A stretch of DNA of 64,000 nt from Macrothele yani (GCA_039090855.1 CM076990.1:203365232-203429231), one strand, 5' to 3'; positions 21,161 through 32,939 are shown, numbered from the stretch's first letter. Notes: generated by a model not told the origin, from the letters alone. A program made the numbers and translations.

Positions 21161-24148
21161 TTACCTCCAAAATGACTCTACAACTTAAATCTTGGCCCTC
21201 AGTCTCCGGCAGCTGGAACGTACCTGGCCAAGGCAGCGGCCAGTGCGACATGAAGGCAGAGGGTGCTAAGAATCCCCGGAGGACCGGACTAGGCTGCCAT
21301 TTGATGCTGACCTTGGCTACCTACAACGGACGCTCCCTATCTTCTGATTCAAGGCTTCTTGAATTGGAAGAGGAACTACAAAGGATCAAGTGGGACATCG
21401 TCGGGCTAAGTGAGGTAAGGAGAAAAGGAGAAGATCTCATTGAACTGAAAAGTGGACATCTCTTCTATTATCGTGGGACAGATACTGGCAGAACTAGTGG
21501 TGTTGGATTTATAATAAACAAGGAACTGAAGGATAAAGTGGTAGAAGTTGAAAGTTCCTCTGACAGAGCTGCACGACTCGTTATCCAACTATCGAGAAGA
21601 TACCAGGCTCAGATTATTCAAACTTATGCACCCACCACAAGTCATCCTGAAGAAGAAATTGAAGAATTTTATGAGGAAATCCGTCATCTAAATAATAAAG
21701 GTAAGCAGCACTTGAAGATAATTATGGGAGATTTCAATGCAAAAATAGGGCACCGGCAACAGAATGAAACTTGAGTAGGTAAATTCGGTCACGGCAACAG
21801 AAACCAGCGTGGAAATACTCTCGTTGAGTTTGCAGAGGCAGAAGGATTTTTCATCTTGAATTCCTTTTTCAAGAAAAAGCCACACAGGAAATGGACATGG
21901 AGACATCCAATTGGGACGACAAGTGAAATTGATTTTATTATGTGTAACAAAAAATTCGTCATCGAAGACTGCAGTGTGCTGAACAAGTTCAACACAGGTA
22001 GTGACCATAGATTGGTGAGATGTAAGATGCACCTCAACACTAAACTTGAACGTGGCAAGCTCATAAGACAAACAGAATGTATTGACATAACCAACCTTAA
22101 AAAACACCATAATACTTTCAAGTTGGAACTGAAGAACAGATACTCTGCTTTAGAAGGCTTAACATCGGAAGAAGTGGATATTTCGGAAGTTAACAGAAAA
22201 GTAACCAAAGCTCTTATGGAAACAGCAACAAAATTAGCTGGGTCTAAGAACAAGTTGCATGTAAACAAATTATCAGGAAAAACCAAAATGTTGATGCAAA
22301 AAAGAAGAGAGATGAGGACAACTAAAGAAGATGTGACTTCCAAAGTGGAATATATAGAGCTATGCAAGACAGCACGAAAAAGTATCACTGAAGACGTAAG
22401 GAAATTCAACTGTGAGCTAGTGAGGAAAGCAATTGAAAACAACCAAAGCCTAAAGATAGCAAAGGGACATCTTAGTAAGGGAAGAAAACAGATTATGGCT
22501 CTGAGAAAAGAAGATGGTTCTATAACAAGAAATAGAGGCGAAATTTTGACAAGAGTGAAAGATTTGTACTCCAAATTATATGAAAGGGATGATACATGTA
22601 CTCCAGACATCATGAAAGGTACCAGAGTTCTTCCAGTCCTCCCAGCAGAAGTTGCTCATGCAATCAAGAACATGAAGCGGGGAAAAGCTCCAGGAGAAGA
22701 TGGAATTACTATAGACATCATACAAGAAGCAAGTGGAGAAATTGAAACAGTACTCGCCCAAATTTTCACTCGATGCCTTAATGAAGGGAAGATTCCTGAG
22801 GATTGGAACAATGCTACAATGATCCTGCTACATAAAAAAGGTGACATTGAGGATCTCAGGAACTACAGACCTATCAGCCTCCTATCAGTGGTTTATAAAA
22901 TCTTCACTAAAGTTCTTTCACACCGCTTGAAGGTAACACTGGACATGGCTCAACCGAGAGAACAAGCTGGATTCAGGAGTGGCTACAGCACAATAGATCA
23001 TATCCACGTACTGAGAGAACTAATTGAAAGAGCGAGGGAATATGAACTTCCATTGTGCATGGCTTTTATCGATTATGAAAAAGCCTTTGATTCGGTGAAA
23101 CCATCAGCAGTTACCACGGCTCTGAAATCCTGCGGTATTGAAGATGCATACATTAATATTATTAATAACATCTATGAAAATGCAAGTGCAAAGATTCGGC
23201 TGTTTGAAAATACAACACACATAAAAATTGGAAAGGGAGTGAGACAAGGTGACACCATATCTCCGAAGCTCTTTAATGCCACATTGGAAAATGTCTTTCA
23301 ATCACTGAACTGGGAAAACAAAGGGATAAAGATTAATGGAGATTATCTAACCCACCTTCGTTTTGCTGATGACGTAGTCATTTTTGCAACTACCCCATCA
23401 GAGCTGTAGAGTATGATCCAGGAACTTGCTGACAAGAGTAAAGAAGTGGGATTAAAAATGAACTTTCAGAAGACAAAAGTGATGTTCAATGCTTTTACAA
23501 GAAATGAAGATTTATCGATTGATGGAGAACAACAGGAGATAACAGATACGTATGTTTATCTTGGACAGCAGATATCAAGTGAGGGTCACATTGATGAAGA
23601 AATTAATCGGCGTACAAAACTTGCCTGGAGAGCTTTTGGAAGAAACAGCATAATTTTCAAGAGCAATATGCCATTATGTCTTAAAAGAAAAGTGTTTGAT
23701 CAATGCATCCTTCCAGTGCTTACGTATGGTGCAGAGACGTGGACCTTAACTAAAAGAGACATACAAAGGCTGCAGACAACTCAAAGAAGCATGGAGAGGT
23801 GCATGCTTGGTATAACCAGGAGAGATAAGAAGAGGAACTCGTGGATCCGAAAAATGACGAGAGTGGAAGGCATCATGATCAGAGTTAAATCCATGAAATG
23901 GCAATGGGCTGGACATACTGCCAGAAGGACAGACCATAGATGGACAGCCGAAATTTTAGATTGGATTCCAAGGGACAGGAAAAGACCCAGAAAAAGACCA
24001 CATGGGAGATGGGTGGATGAAATTCGTAAATATGCGGGAGTGACATGGAGGAGACTGGCACAAGACAGACCGTTGTGGAGGAAACTTGGGGAGACCTTCG
24101 TCCAGCAGTGGATTGATAATGGTTGACAATGATGATGATGATGATGTA
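21160..24148 (+). mobile_element. RTE-type LINE, near full length
   Basis: Non-LTR retrotransposon with an apurinic-type endonuclease followed by reverse transcriptase in one frame, ending in a short (GAT)n tail at 24127-24148, as RTE elements do. Host block X resumes immediately (TATAAATTT). The 5' end is placed at about 21160 because the paired block loses similarity there. Confidence 0.9.
21172..24126 (+). pseudogene. RTE endonuclease-reverse transcriptase, two in-frame stops
   Basis: About 985 codons in a single frame with only two stops: TGA at 21772-21774 and TAG at 23407-23409. Endonuclease: LATYNGRSL, GLSEVRRKGE, QTYAPTTSH, IMGDFNAKIG, TGSDHRLV (about 21310-22020), all the catalytic boxes. 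Reverse transcriptase: NYRPISLLSVVYKIF, FIDYEKAFDSV, GVRQGDTISP and the catalytic FADD (about 23362). A conserved C-terminal domain (LTYGAETWTL, WQWAGHTARR) follows. No frameshift is seen, so the element is young or was recently disabled. A 3' fragment of a relative is at 33930-34075. Confidence 0.9.
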
Positions 24149-24740
24149 TAAATTTAACAAACACTACACTCGCACACACATATGTGTTGAAATAAATTTC
24201 TTTGGGTGCTATTATTTAGCATGGTAAAAACCTACCACTCAAGTAAGAGATTAACACTGGCATGCGTTCGTTTTAAATGTTTGGCGTCAGTAAAGTCGAA
24301 ACGCGGAACAACTGGCCTAGTATTTCATTATTTTCTTCAACATTTAAACGAAAAAAACGAACATAAATTAGTAAAACCGGTAACATAAACCCATGTAACG
24401 TGGAATCAATCTCTAACTTGAAATACCATGATTCCCATAAAAAGAAATGTTTATTAGCGAATTGAACTGAACACCCTTTCTGCAACAATCGTTGAAGAAG
24501 CGAAATGCCTCATTCTGCGTTACAGTGAAGCCATGAAAATTTACTCAGTGGCGATTTTATGGACGCCAAAGAATTCTCCGTCAGCTTACAAACTAGCTAA
24601 AATATTTGGCTTTTTATGATGGAGGTTAAAAAAATATATATATATAGTAAATGAACTGCATAAGAAATAGTTCTGGTGTTTCAAAAAAAAAAAAAAAAAA
24701 AAAGCGTTTCATGACGATAAAGCTGAAGTTTCTGTAACCT
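24149..24740. other. Right part of block X and AT-rich spacer
   Basis: 24149-24240 aligns with 51583-51690 (TATAAATTT, ACTCGCACACACATATG / ACTCACACGCATATATA). Beyond that no gene is visible. It contains an (AT)n run at 24633 and an A-run at 24685-24704. Confidence 0.55.
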
Positions 24741-24741
24741 A

Positions 24742-25031
24742 TAACGAAGTAAATTTCTCCGTCATTTTTGTCCACGCCGGGGCGACATGGCACTCTCGAA
24801 GCTTCCGCTTTGCAGGCTGAGGTTGCAAGTCACTGGATCGCCGGGATGTGTCCGGAATTCCCGTGGACAAGGCAAGCCGACCAGAAGAAGCAGGGTTATC
24901 AGGCTGCCGCAAGGAAGTCCCAGGCTGAAGCAAAGAGGTCTCAGGCTGGAGCAAGAAAGTCCCAGGCCTGAGATGAGAGTGCCATTGTCGCCCCGGCGTG
25001 GGCAAAAATAACGGAGAAATTTACTTCGTTA
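24742..25031. mobile_element. 290-bp MITE-like element with about 55-bp inverted ends
   Basis: Left end TAACGAAGTAAATTTCTCCG is mirrored at the right end, flanked by TA on both sides. The arms match over about 55 bp with few mismatches and extend into CGCCGGGGCGACA. The core is gc-rich with internal short repeats (AGTCCCAGGCTGAAGCAA, AGGTCTCAGGCTGGAGCA). No transposase. The ends do not match any Tc1/mariner in the window, so its parent is unknown. Confidence 0.85.
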
Positions 25032-25211
25032 TAAACCTTATGTGCTTAAAATGTGTCTAATGTTCGTAATTAACTCCTTGCACATAAATCCCACTTTGTC
25101 AAAAGTGTAATCAAACACCCAGGTAAAGAATCAACATTGTAGCGTTTGAACTGCTTCATATCTTTTATCCTTCCACCATTATAAAATTAGATCACTCATA
25201 CACTGAGTTAG

Positions 25212-26120
25212 CTTTGCATTAGGAACACCTACCTAATAACGCGTTGGTCCACCGTTCTGTGCAATCACGGCTCGCAGACGCCTAGGAACAGATTCTACAA
25301 TGTGTCGAATGCACTCCATGTGCAAACTGACCCACGTTCTCTGCAGCAGCTCCGTCAAGCCAAGCTTTTTTCGTGGATCAGGATTGGCAGTTCTCACTTC
25401 CCGTTCTAGCATATTCCACAAATGTTCGATTGGGTTACAGTCAGGGGAGTTTGGAGGCCAAGGCAATATGGGGAATTCATTGTCATGTTCCTCGAAACAC
25501 GCAGTAGTTATACGAGCCCGATAACACGGTATGTTGTCCTTTTAAAAGATAGCACAGTGATCCGGCTAAACATTCTGTAGACATGGACGATGATTGTCCG
25601 TAAGTGGGTCCCTGTAGCGTTCACCATTTATCGTTTGCTTGATGATAACAGACGGACCTATAGGACTTGTCAGGGAAAAGCTCTCCAGACCAGAACACCA
25701 CCAATATCGGCCTGTTTAACACGAACTGTGCAACCATGTGATAGAACTTCATGCTGTTTACGCCATACGCGAACCCGGCCATCAGAATGGCGCAGCAGAA
25801 AACGGACTCATCACTTCAGACGACCTTCGTTAATCTGTTGGGAGTCTATTTGCCGACGTTCCTGGGCCCATGCAAGGCGTTGTTTGCGATGACTGGGTAC
25901 ATTTGTTGGTCTCCGGCTGTGGAACACCTGGCTAAGCAAAGCACGGCGCATGGCGCATGTGGAAATAGGTCGAATTGCACCGCTGTTGTACTGGTGGGTG
26001 ACCTGTTCGACTGTTTCATGTTGTTGCTGAGCTACGAGTCTTGACATCCGACACTCACCTATAAGATCACTGCGCGTGGCTGATTAATTCGAGCCCTTTG
26101 GATGCATGTCTGTGCATAGT
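25212..26120 (-). mobile_element. Tc1-H, degraded Tc1-like transposon
   Basis: The reverse strand encodes a Tc1-like transposase in pieces. Exact ends were not resolved; the left part begins near TTTGCATTAGGAACACCTAC. No clear matching right inverted repeat was found, so it may be end-truncated. Confidence 0.7.
25233..26047 (-). pseudogene. Tc1-H transposase remnant
   Basis: N-terminal piece 26047-25811 (HETVEQVTHQYNSGAIRPIS, then RKQRLAWAQERRQ). The centre is badly broken, with a Tc1-like ordering of segments still legible. C-terminal piece 25466-25233 has WPPNSPDCNPIEHLWNMLE and ends AVIAQNGGPTRY. It has the third catalytic region but no continuous frame. Confidence 0.75.
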
Positions 26121-26144
26121 TAATCCCGTCCTGGTACACCCTTA

Positions 26145-27035
26145 ATGGCATTTTTTTTATTTGGGTTTAACTACCCTTGCTGGATTTTTTTTTATTTGGG
26201 TTTAACTACCCTTGCCGGATTTTTTTATTGGGGTTTTTACCCTTGCCGGATTTTTTAAATTTGGGGTTAACTACCCTTGCCGGAATTTTCTTTTATTGGG
26301 GTTTAACTACCCTTGCCGGATTTTTTTATTTGGGTTGAACTACCCTTGCCGGATTTTTTTACCTGGCCGGAATTTTTTTTTATTTGGGTTTAACTACCCT
26401 TGCCGTATTTTTTTTATTCGGGTTTAGCTACCCTTGCCAGATTTTTTTTATTTGAGTTTTTTTTTTTTTTTTTTTTTTTTTTGAGATTTAACGACCACCG
26501 TGAGCAACTCAATGGGCTATAAGCAGTCGCCCGTCCCTAATTTAGAGTCACTGGTTCCAGGGAAGGGAGAGAGCCAGTGCCGTAAGACAAACACAACATC
26601 CATGCCTCACCGGGATTCGAACCCGGACCCCTTCCGACGAATGATCAGAGGCCAACGCCTTAGACCACTGCGCCACCGGGGCGGCTTACTTGAGTTTAAC
26701 TACCCTTGCCGGATTTTTTTTTTATTGGGGCTTAACTACCCTTGCCGGATTTTTTTTTATTGGGGCTTAACTACCCTTGCCGGAATTTTTTTTATTTTGG
26801 GTTTAACTACCCTTGCCGTATTTTTTTTATTTGGGTTTAACTACCCTTGCCGGAATTTTTTTTTATTTGGTTTTAGCTACCCTTGCTGGATTTTTTAATT
26901 TGGGTTTAACTACTCTTGCCGGAATTTGTTTTATTGGGATTTAACTACCCTTGCCGGAATTTTTTTAATTTGGGTTTAACTACCCTTGCCGTATTTTTTT
27001 AATTTGGGTTTAACTACCCTTTCCGGAATTTTTTT
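26145..27035. repeat. About 34-bp minisatellite, roughly 19 units, interrupted by a SINE
   Basis: Units of the form TTTATTTGGGTTTAACTACC then CTTGCCGGATTTTT, with variable T-run length (hence 30-37 bp). About nine units lie at 26160-26455, then a SINE, then about ten more at 26695-27033. T-run length variation would make it highly polymorphic. The long frames through it are repeat by-products. Confidence 0.9.
26458..26685 (-). repeat. tRNA-derived SINE inserted in the minisatellite
   Basis: Full copy in reverse orientation: T-run (poly-A tail on the other strand) at 26458-26481, tail body GACCACCGTGAGCAACTCAA, and tRNA-like head with B box GGTTCGAATCC (reverse complement at about 26612) and A box TGGCGCAGTGG (about 26666). 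Target duplication TTATTTGAG / TTACTTGAG. A clean, fairly young copy. Confidence 0.9.
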
Positions 27036-27039
27036 TATT

Positions 27040-27238
27040 GGGATTTAACGACCACCGTGAGCAACTCAATGGGCTATAAACAGTTTTTTTATTTGGTCCT
27101 TCCTTTAATCTGGGCCACTGGTTCCAGGAAAGGGAGAAATCCAGTGCCTTAAGACAGACACAACATCCATGTCTCACCGTGATTCGTACCCAAACCCATC
27201 GCGGATGAATGGATGAGACCACTGCGCAACCTGGGCGA
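27040..27238 (-). repeat. tRNA-derived SINE, degraded
   Basis: Reverse copy beginning GATTTAACGACCACCGTGAG. The middle is altered by a T-run insertion (27086), and the B box is decayed (GATTCGTACCC). It lies at the right edge of the minisatellite. Confidence 0.8.
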
Positions 27239-27264
27239 CCGGAAAAATTTCACTGTGTTTTTTA

Positions 27265-27715
27265 ATTAAAACACAAACATTTCTGCAACAAAATGATATT
27301 TAGCAACAATAACTTATTTGGACGGAGGTATCATCGCGGAAAAACAAATTACAATTACGGCGGAACTTGTCGTTCCGCCCAACTTCCACTTTCGGAAATT
27401 TTTCCTTCATTTTCAAGCTGAAATACAAATATTTATGGAATAAAACATTTTACAACAATACAGAGAGGGCATCTCCAGAAAGAAAAAAAAAAAAAAAAAA
27501 AAAAAAAGAAATTAAGATTACGGCACTCCGCCTAACTTCCGTTTTCTGAATTCATTGCCTTCATTTTTAAACTGAAATGCAAACATTTATGCAATAAAAT
27601 GATATTTAACAATAACATCAACAGAGCGATCATAAAACAACAACAAAAGCCTACAATTATGGGGGAAAATCTTTACTTCGTCTAACTTCCGTTTCGAAGA
27701 TTTTTGAAAGGCGGA
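27265..27715. repeat. Three diverged about 150-bp tandem units
   Basis: The phrase AAACATTTMTGCAAYAAAATGATATTTA recurs at about 27271, 27425 and 27580, and CGCCYAACTTCCRYTTTC at 27376, 27528 and 27677. The second unit carries an A-run at 27483-27507. Purpose unknown; probably decayed satellite. Confidence 0.65.
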
Positions 27716-28180
27716 ATTCCATCTCGAGACGGAAAACTTGCGCCCATGATCCTGAGTCTGCAAGAGATGATTAAAAAGAGTTACGGGTATGTCGTTTCTT
27801 TTTATCTGCAGGATCAAAATAAAGATTCTGGGTATATCATTTTTGCCCGCAGGACCAAAACAAAATCTGCGACGTACGTTACCCGTCGCCTCTATTCTGT
27901 TTCGGGGTGGACCATTAGTGCATGTACAATAAATAGTACACATTGTTGTATTTGTCTACTTTTGAGTAAGGGATTTAAAACAATCTTTGAGTGCGGTTGT
28001 GGCTCAAAAATGCCAACAGTTAATGATAAAAGCAAAATTCTAATATTCAGCCGCCCGACATTTGAAGTCTTGAAGCCATACATCTGAGTGAAAAAAACAA
28101 CAATCATAAATACTCTTTAGTGTTTGTTGTCGAGGAGTCATAAACTACTGTAGTTTCAGAAACAGAGAAATCATAAACTA
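27716..28180. other. Non-coding spacer
   Basis: Several short open frames, none with a recognisable domain or supporting signals. I see nothing I can name. Confidence 0.4.
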
Positions 28181-28747
28181 AAGCAGAAAAGGTTTCACTT
28201 GAAATGATTGTTGACAGATCACCGAAATCTCTCATAGAGGCACCATTTTGACGAATGTTTATCAAATTTCAGAAAGAAATCTCGAAAAGAAAAGCATTAT
28301 ATTTCTTAGTGACGTTATTAGCGTTTGAAGCAATCTATTGGTGCATAGCTCTTGAAAGAAAGGATAAAAAAATAATATAAAAACACTGTTAAAAATATTA
28401 AACATGTGCGAATATATTTAAAAATTTCTTTTTAAATATATTTATAAAAGAAATTTCTGTTTTAAATATATTTATAAAAGAAATTTCTGTTTTAAATATA
28501 TTTATAAAAGAAATCTCGAAAAGAAAAGCATTATATTTCTTAGTGACGTTATTAGCGTTTGAAGCAATCTATTGGTGCATAGCTCTTGAAAGAAAGGATA
28601 AAAAAATAATATTAAAACACTGTTAAAAATAGGGGGATATTTTAGTTTATTTTCAGTAGACTCGGTTTGAACAAATGGTTGTTGAAATAAAATAGACAGA
28701 CGGAAATGGAAACATTTCCAACAAGTTTTTTACACCGTATCCATTTT
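28180..28747. repeat. Duplicated block Y with internal repeats, paired with 63240-63600
   Basis: Aligns with 63240-63600 (CACTTGAAATGA, AACATTTCCAACA). Compared with that copy, this one has a 234-bp internal step: about 120 bp beginning GAAATCTCGAAAAGAAAAGC occurs at 28276 and again at 28510. Between them are three 30-bp units of AAATTTCTGTTTTAAATATA type (28425-28510). Confidence 0.8.
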
Positions 28748-29834
28748 AGAGTCGGACGCAGTATGGGTAAGACGAAGGATCTAAGTGCATTTGATCGTGG
28801 GCAAATTCTCGGGGCCCGACGAATGGGTCACTCCATCTCGGAAGTCGTGCATGCACTGGGATTTTCAGGAGCCACGGTGTCACGGGTGCACCGTGAGTAC
28901 ATCGAATCCGGTAAAACCATCCCTGCAAGGGCCAACTGCCGTGGACAACAGCGTGTGGATGAGCGGGGTCATCGTCGGCTAGCTCACATTGTAACAGCGG
29001 ATAGACGGGCCACAGTGCAAGAAATCACTCGGCAATTTAACGCTGGTGAACAAAAACGTGTAAGCAGCCACACCATCCAGAACCATCTCCTCGCTATGGG
29101 GTACAGAAGCCATCGTCCCACGAGGGTACCGCTGCTGACCGCACATCACAGGGTGCAAAGATTATAATGGGCGCAGGAACATCACTATTGGACCCTAGAC
29201 ATGTGGGAAAATGTTGCATGGACTGATGAGTTGAGATTCACGTTGGTACATGTGGATGGCAGGATACGAGTACGGCGCAAACACCATGAAGCGATGGATC
29301 CTTCTTGGCAGCAGGGTACTCTTCAAGCTGGTGGGGAGGCATTCTCGTCTGGGGGACTGTTTACGTGGACTGAAATGGGACCCCTGGTACGTGCGACATC
29401 GTCCCTCACAGGTCAACGTTACCGGGATGACGCACAACGTTACCGTTTGCGCGTATTCAACATCCCATTGGGGACCTCATCCTGCAACAAGACAATGCAC
29501 AGTGCCATCACTCCCGAATTGTATCCGAATGGTTGGATGAACACTCCGCCGACGTGACCTCACTTCCTTGGCCAGCTAGGTCACTTGACCTCAGTCCCAT
29601 CAAGCACATCTGGGATGCCATCGAGAGAGATGTTCGAGGCTCTGACCCCCCCCTTCCTCCATCAAATCTTCGTGAACTGTGGGAGCATGTTCAGGGGTAG
29701 TGGATCCGTATGGCTTCCCAAAGCTTCCGGTGTCTTGTCGAGTCCATGGCAAGACGAATCGCCTCCGTCATCAGGGCGAAAGGTGGTGCTACACGTTACT
29801 AGATAGGTATCTATAATTCAATTGCTCTTTTGTG
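28748..29834 (+). mobile_element. Tc1-G, 5'-truncated relative of Tc1-F
   Basis: The right inverted end AATTGCTCTTTTGTG is present, next to TA. The left end is missing: block Y (TACACCGTATCCATTTT) joins directly to sequence 15 bp before the transposase ATG. The truncation sits exactly at the block Y boundary, pointing to deletion or recombination after insertion. Confidence 0.85.
28763..29802 (+). pseudogene. Tc1-G transposase, frameshifted
   Basis: Starts MGKTKDLSAFDRGQILGARR at 28763. HTH domains and the linker are in one frame to a stop at 29165, then frames alternate. WTDELRFTL (first acidic position near 29220), NKTMHSAI-type decay at the second, and a C-terminal block resembling WPARSLDLSPIKHIWDAIE (about 29570). 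Final stop at 29800-29802. Closest relative in the window is Tc1-F. Inactive. Confidence 0.8.
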
Positions 29835-29959
29835 TATATAGGTGTCATTCATTTTGACATCGCGCGAGCACACACGAATTGATCGATAAATGATGGCGCA
29901 ATAAGGCAGACGTTACTGTGACGTCAAACGTTCCAGAGAGACAGACAGATCTGGCTGTT

Positions 29960-31532
29960 TATTATAATAATGATGGAAACATAAGAATTCGTTGATCTCT
30001 GAGGAAAGAAGCCTTTCAACGGCGTGACAGCTGAGTGATGGAGCAAACTTATATTTTTATTTAATTCTGTTCTGCATTTCAGCTCTTTCATCAACCATAT
30101 CGCTCTTGATGTCCTTTACACGGATGTTTACGTGTTCCTTTAGTAGCAATATACGACTAAGTGCTCAGCCAAATTAGGCTTGCACAAGTAAGCCAGAAAC
30201 TTGCTGTTTAATTACAATCATGTAATCCAGTTCAACCAATCAGCGAATTTTCATTAACTCACTGATTAAGTTCGTCAATCGCAAGGCATGATTAAAAACC
30301 TTAATCAGGTACACAAATAAAAATGTGCTACCGAGGAATTACAGAAAGCTCTTAAAAGCACGGTAGAAGAAATTCAATCTCCCATTTTTTGTAGAGTTCC
30401 AAGAAACCTTGCGACGCAGCGACCTTGGTCTCAGTGGTTATACACCGCGTACTAGAGGTGGGCATGAAGGATGCCGGGTCTAGAGGTCCTAATAGGAAAG
30501 TACGTAGACAGGTAGAAATGCGTAAGAGCGACAGAAAGGAATGAGCATACTGACATCGTTTCGTTTTCAGACGATGCTAGAGCAGAGTGTGCACTGCTTG
30601 GTAGAAGGAACATGTGCTCTTGTTTTTAACGGAGGGTCCAATACCCCAGAAACGCCGGCTTAACGTGCCGTCCGAAGCACGGTGGGTCTTTAGTGGTAGG
30701 AGATGTCAGGCTGGGATACGGTAGAAGAAATAAAAGCACGCTAAGATGTATATAATCAAGATACTCAATGTAACTCAAAACAGGAGACAAAACCGACGAC
30801 TTAGAACGCTAATGATTTAAAAAGTGATTTAAAGGGACTGAGTCGTCGTATAAACATAAATAAAAAACAAATTTGGACAACGAAACGGCAATACACGCAA
30901 AGAACGAGAACAACGGATTACGACACGTTGTCCCTGCTGTACACAGAAAAATAAAATAAACGGTGAGTGAAATAGCAGCAACAAATTTGATAATCCGCTA
31001 ACAGTTTCTTCTCGGTTGTTTTTACGCAGGAACTATGGCCAAAGTTAAACCTCTGATGAGAAAAAGTTTGTTTTCCACCCGTTTGCTTTACAGGACTTGA
31101 TAAGCATCAAATACGGGATAATACGTCTCAATAAGCGCAAGCACAGTGGATACCACAACGAGTCAGTTGATTGATTGTTGGTGTCTGCTCCAGTTAAGCT
31201 GACTTTTGTAAAAATTCGCACCAGATTTAAGCGCTGTTTTTCCAAATATATCCGTCGCGCCTGAAATCCCAAATGAAATAAACAGAATGGAGTAGCAATA
31301 TAAGAACTTCCCACAAGGGAACAGGTTTCGCAATAATATTAACCATTTCATTTTTTTACAAGAACGCAGAATAAGCCGACCAAAAGCGCGACCTCTAAAT
31401 AGCAGATGTCAAACTGAACAAATAATTAGAAATCACAGCTTTCCAGAGAGATGATTTACTGGAGAACACTAAAAATATCCAGAGCCATATTCGTAACTAC
31501 AGGTTTCGTCCACACACGGCATAGAGTGTAAA
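29960..31532. other. Duplicated block Z, paired with 8155-12815
   Basis: The uninterrupted version of the block that in the 8-13 kb region is broken by mariner-3 and mariner-4, so both empty sites can be read here (about 30060 and 31112). No gene or domain was recognised in it. It ends at the TA-like site taken by Tc1-A. Confidence 0.75.
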
Positions 31533-32937
31533 CACTGCTGGCCACCCAAAATGCAACGCCAAGAAGGACACGAGATAACAAAGCCAGATTTACTGGACAC
31601 ATAACAACAGATACAAAGATGAAACGATTGAGCTTATAGGCCTGTGCGACTTGCGGAACACGCAGACATCAATAGTTCGTGTGGCCCACATGGCTGGCAA
31701 TAACGGCCGCTACACGCCGCGGTATCGAACGAAAGAGGCTTTGGATGTGGGCTTCGGGTTTGTCGGTCCAGGCTGCTTCCACACGTTGCCACAGTTCATC
31801 AGGCGTAGCCGTGGGTGGTGCTTGCCGGACCACTCGGTTGCCGATCAGCAACCAGACGTGTTCGATGGACGACATATCGGGAGAAATGGCGGGCCACGGC
31901 AGCAGTGATACCTGGGGGTCATGAAGAATTGTTGCACGATGCGTGCCACGTGCGGGCACGCATTGCCCTGTTGAAACGTGGCCGCTGGCAGGTCCTGCAG
32001 GCAAAGGGGGACTACAGGCTCCAAAACGTCGGAGATGTAGCGGTGGCTGTTGAGTGTACCGGCGATGCGCACCAGTGGGGTGCGGGTGTCATATCCAATT
32101 GCGCCCTAAACCATAACGACAGGCGACGCACCGATATGGCGTTGCATAATGCAGGCGTCATACAGTCTCTCGCCGCGGTTCCGCCACACGCGGATCCGAC
32201 CATCGTGGTGTTGCAGGCAGAAGCGGGATTCGCCGGAGAAGACAATGTCGTGCCATTCCGTAGTGTATGTGCGACGTTCAACGGCCCACTGCCGCCACAC
32301 TCGCCGGTGGTGTAACATCAATTGTAATCGGAGCAACTGGCGCCGTGCGACAAGTCCCCGCTCCTGCAGACGACGTCGAACGGTACGTGCTGACACAGGT
32401 TGTTGCGCAACACACCCTAATTCCTGCGCTAACGTTCGTGATGTGGCGGTGCGAGCCGTCAATGCCCGCCGCACAACATGCTGGTCCTCTTGTTCGGTGG
32501 TGTGCCGCGGGTGCGGCAATCGCTCACGTCGGTTCGTCCGTTTCTCCTTTACCCACCGAATTCATACTCGCCTCACTGCGGCTGGATGTCGTCCCACACG
32601 GGCGCCGATGTCTCGGTACGATACACCGCTGTCGCGATAAGCCACAATTCGTCCTCTGTCGAATTTTGAAACGTGCTGGAATGACTGCCGTATTCTGCGA
32701 CGAGACATCAGGAAGCTTCCCACGCACAGGTCCGGCAGCACAACACACTTCCACTACTTACACCCTGCCTTCTGTTCAACCTTCTTATAGTGCTCCTCGG
32801 TGACGTGCCGGGCGCACATGATTTGCAAATGCCATGCAATGCTAATCGTTTGCATGTCCTCTCTCGGGCGACGCATGCTGCGAATTTCAGGCCAATCGGA
32901 TGCTTCCTTCTTGGGGAGCCAGCAGTGTATATTGTGT
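31533..32937 (-). mobile_element. Tc1-A, 1.4-kb Tc1-like transposon
   Basis: Inverted ends CACTGCTGGCCACCC (left) and, at the right, CAGCAGTG followed by TA. The right terminal repeat lacks about 15 bp internally that its sister Tc1-B (52138-53536) keeps. The left flanking dinucleotide reads AA, not TA. Confidence 0.9.
31669..32708 (-). pseudogene. Tc1-A transposase, frameshifted
   Basis: Starts MSRRRI at 32708 and ends HVGHTNY at 31669. It has at least one frameshift between 32106 and 32004. First catalytic motif reads FSGESRF where functional relatives have FSDESRF, and the codon after VVMV is TAG. Both defects are shared with Tc1-B. C-terminal SPDMSSIEHVWLLI is retained. Dead. Confidence 0.85.
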
Positions 32938-32939
32938 GG

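Noticed and set aside
21789..22613. 274-codon frame on the reverse strand
   Set aside because: Antisense shadow of the RTE reverse transcriptase; no domain.
24768..25011. Gln/Ala/Arg-rich frames
   Set aside because: Lie entirely inside the 290-bp MITE and reflect its short internal repeats.
26600..26680. tRNA gene
   Set aside because: A and B boxes are present but the region cannot fold as a full tRNA and belongs to a dispersed SINE with tail and target duplication.
26212..26898. Repeat proteins with NYPCRIF units
   Set aside because: Minisatellite read-through with variable T-runs that change frame.
32149..32803. Arg/Cys-rich proteins antisense to Tc1-A
   Set aside because: Shadow frames of a gc-rich transposase.
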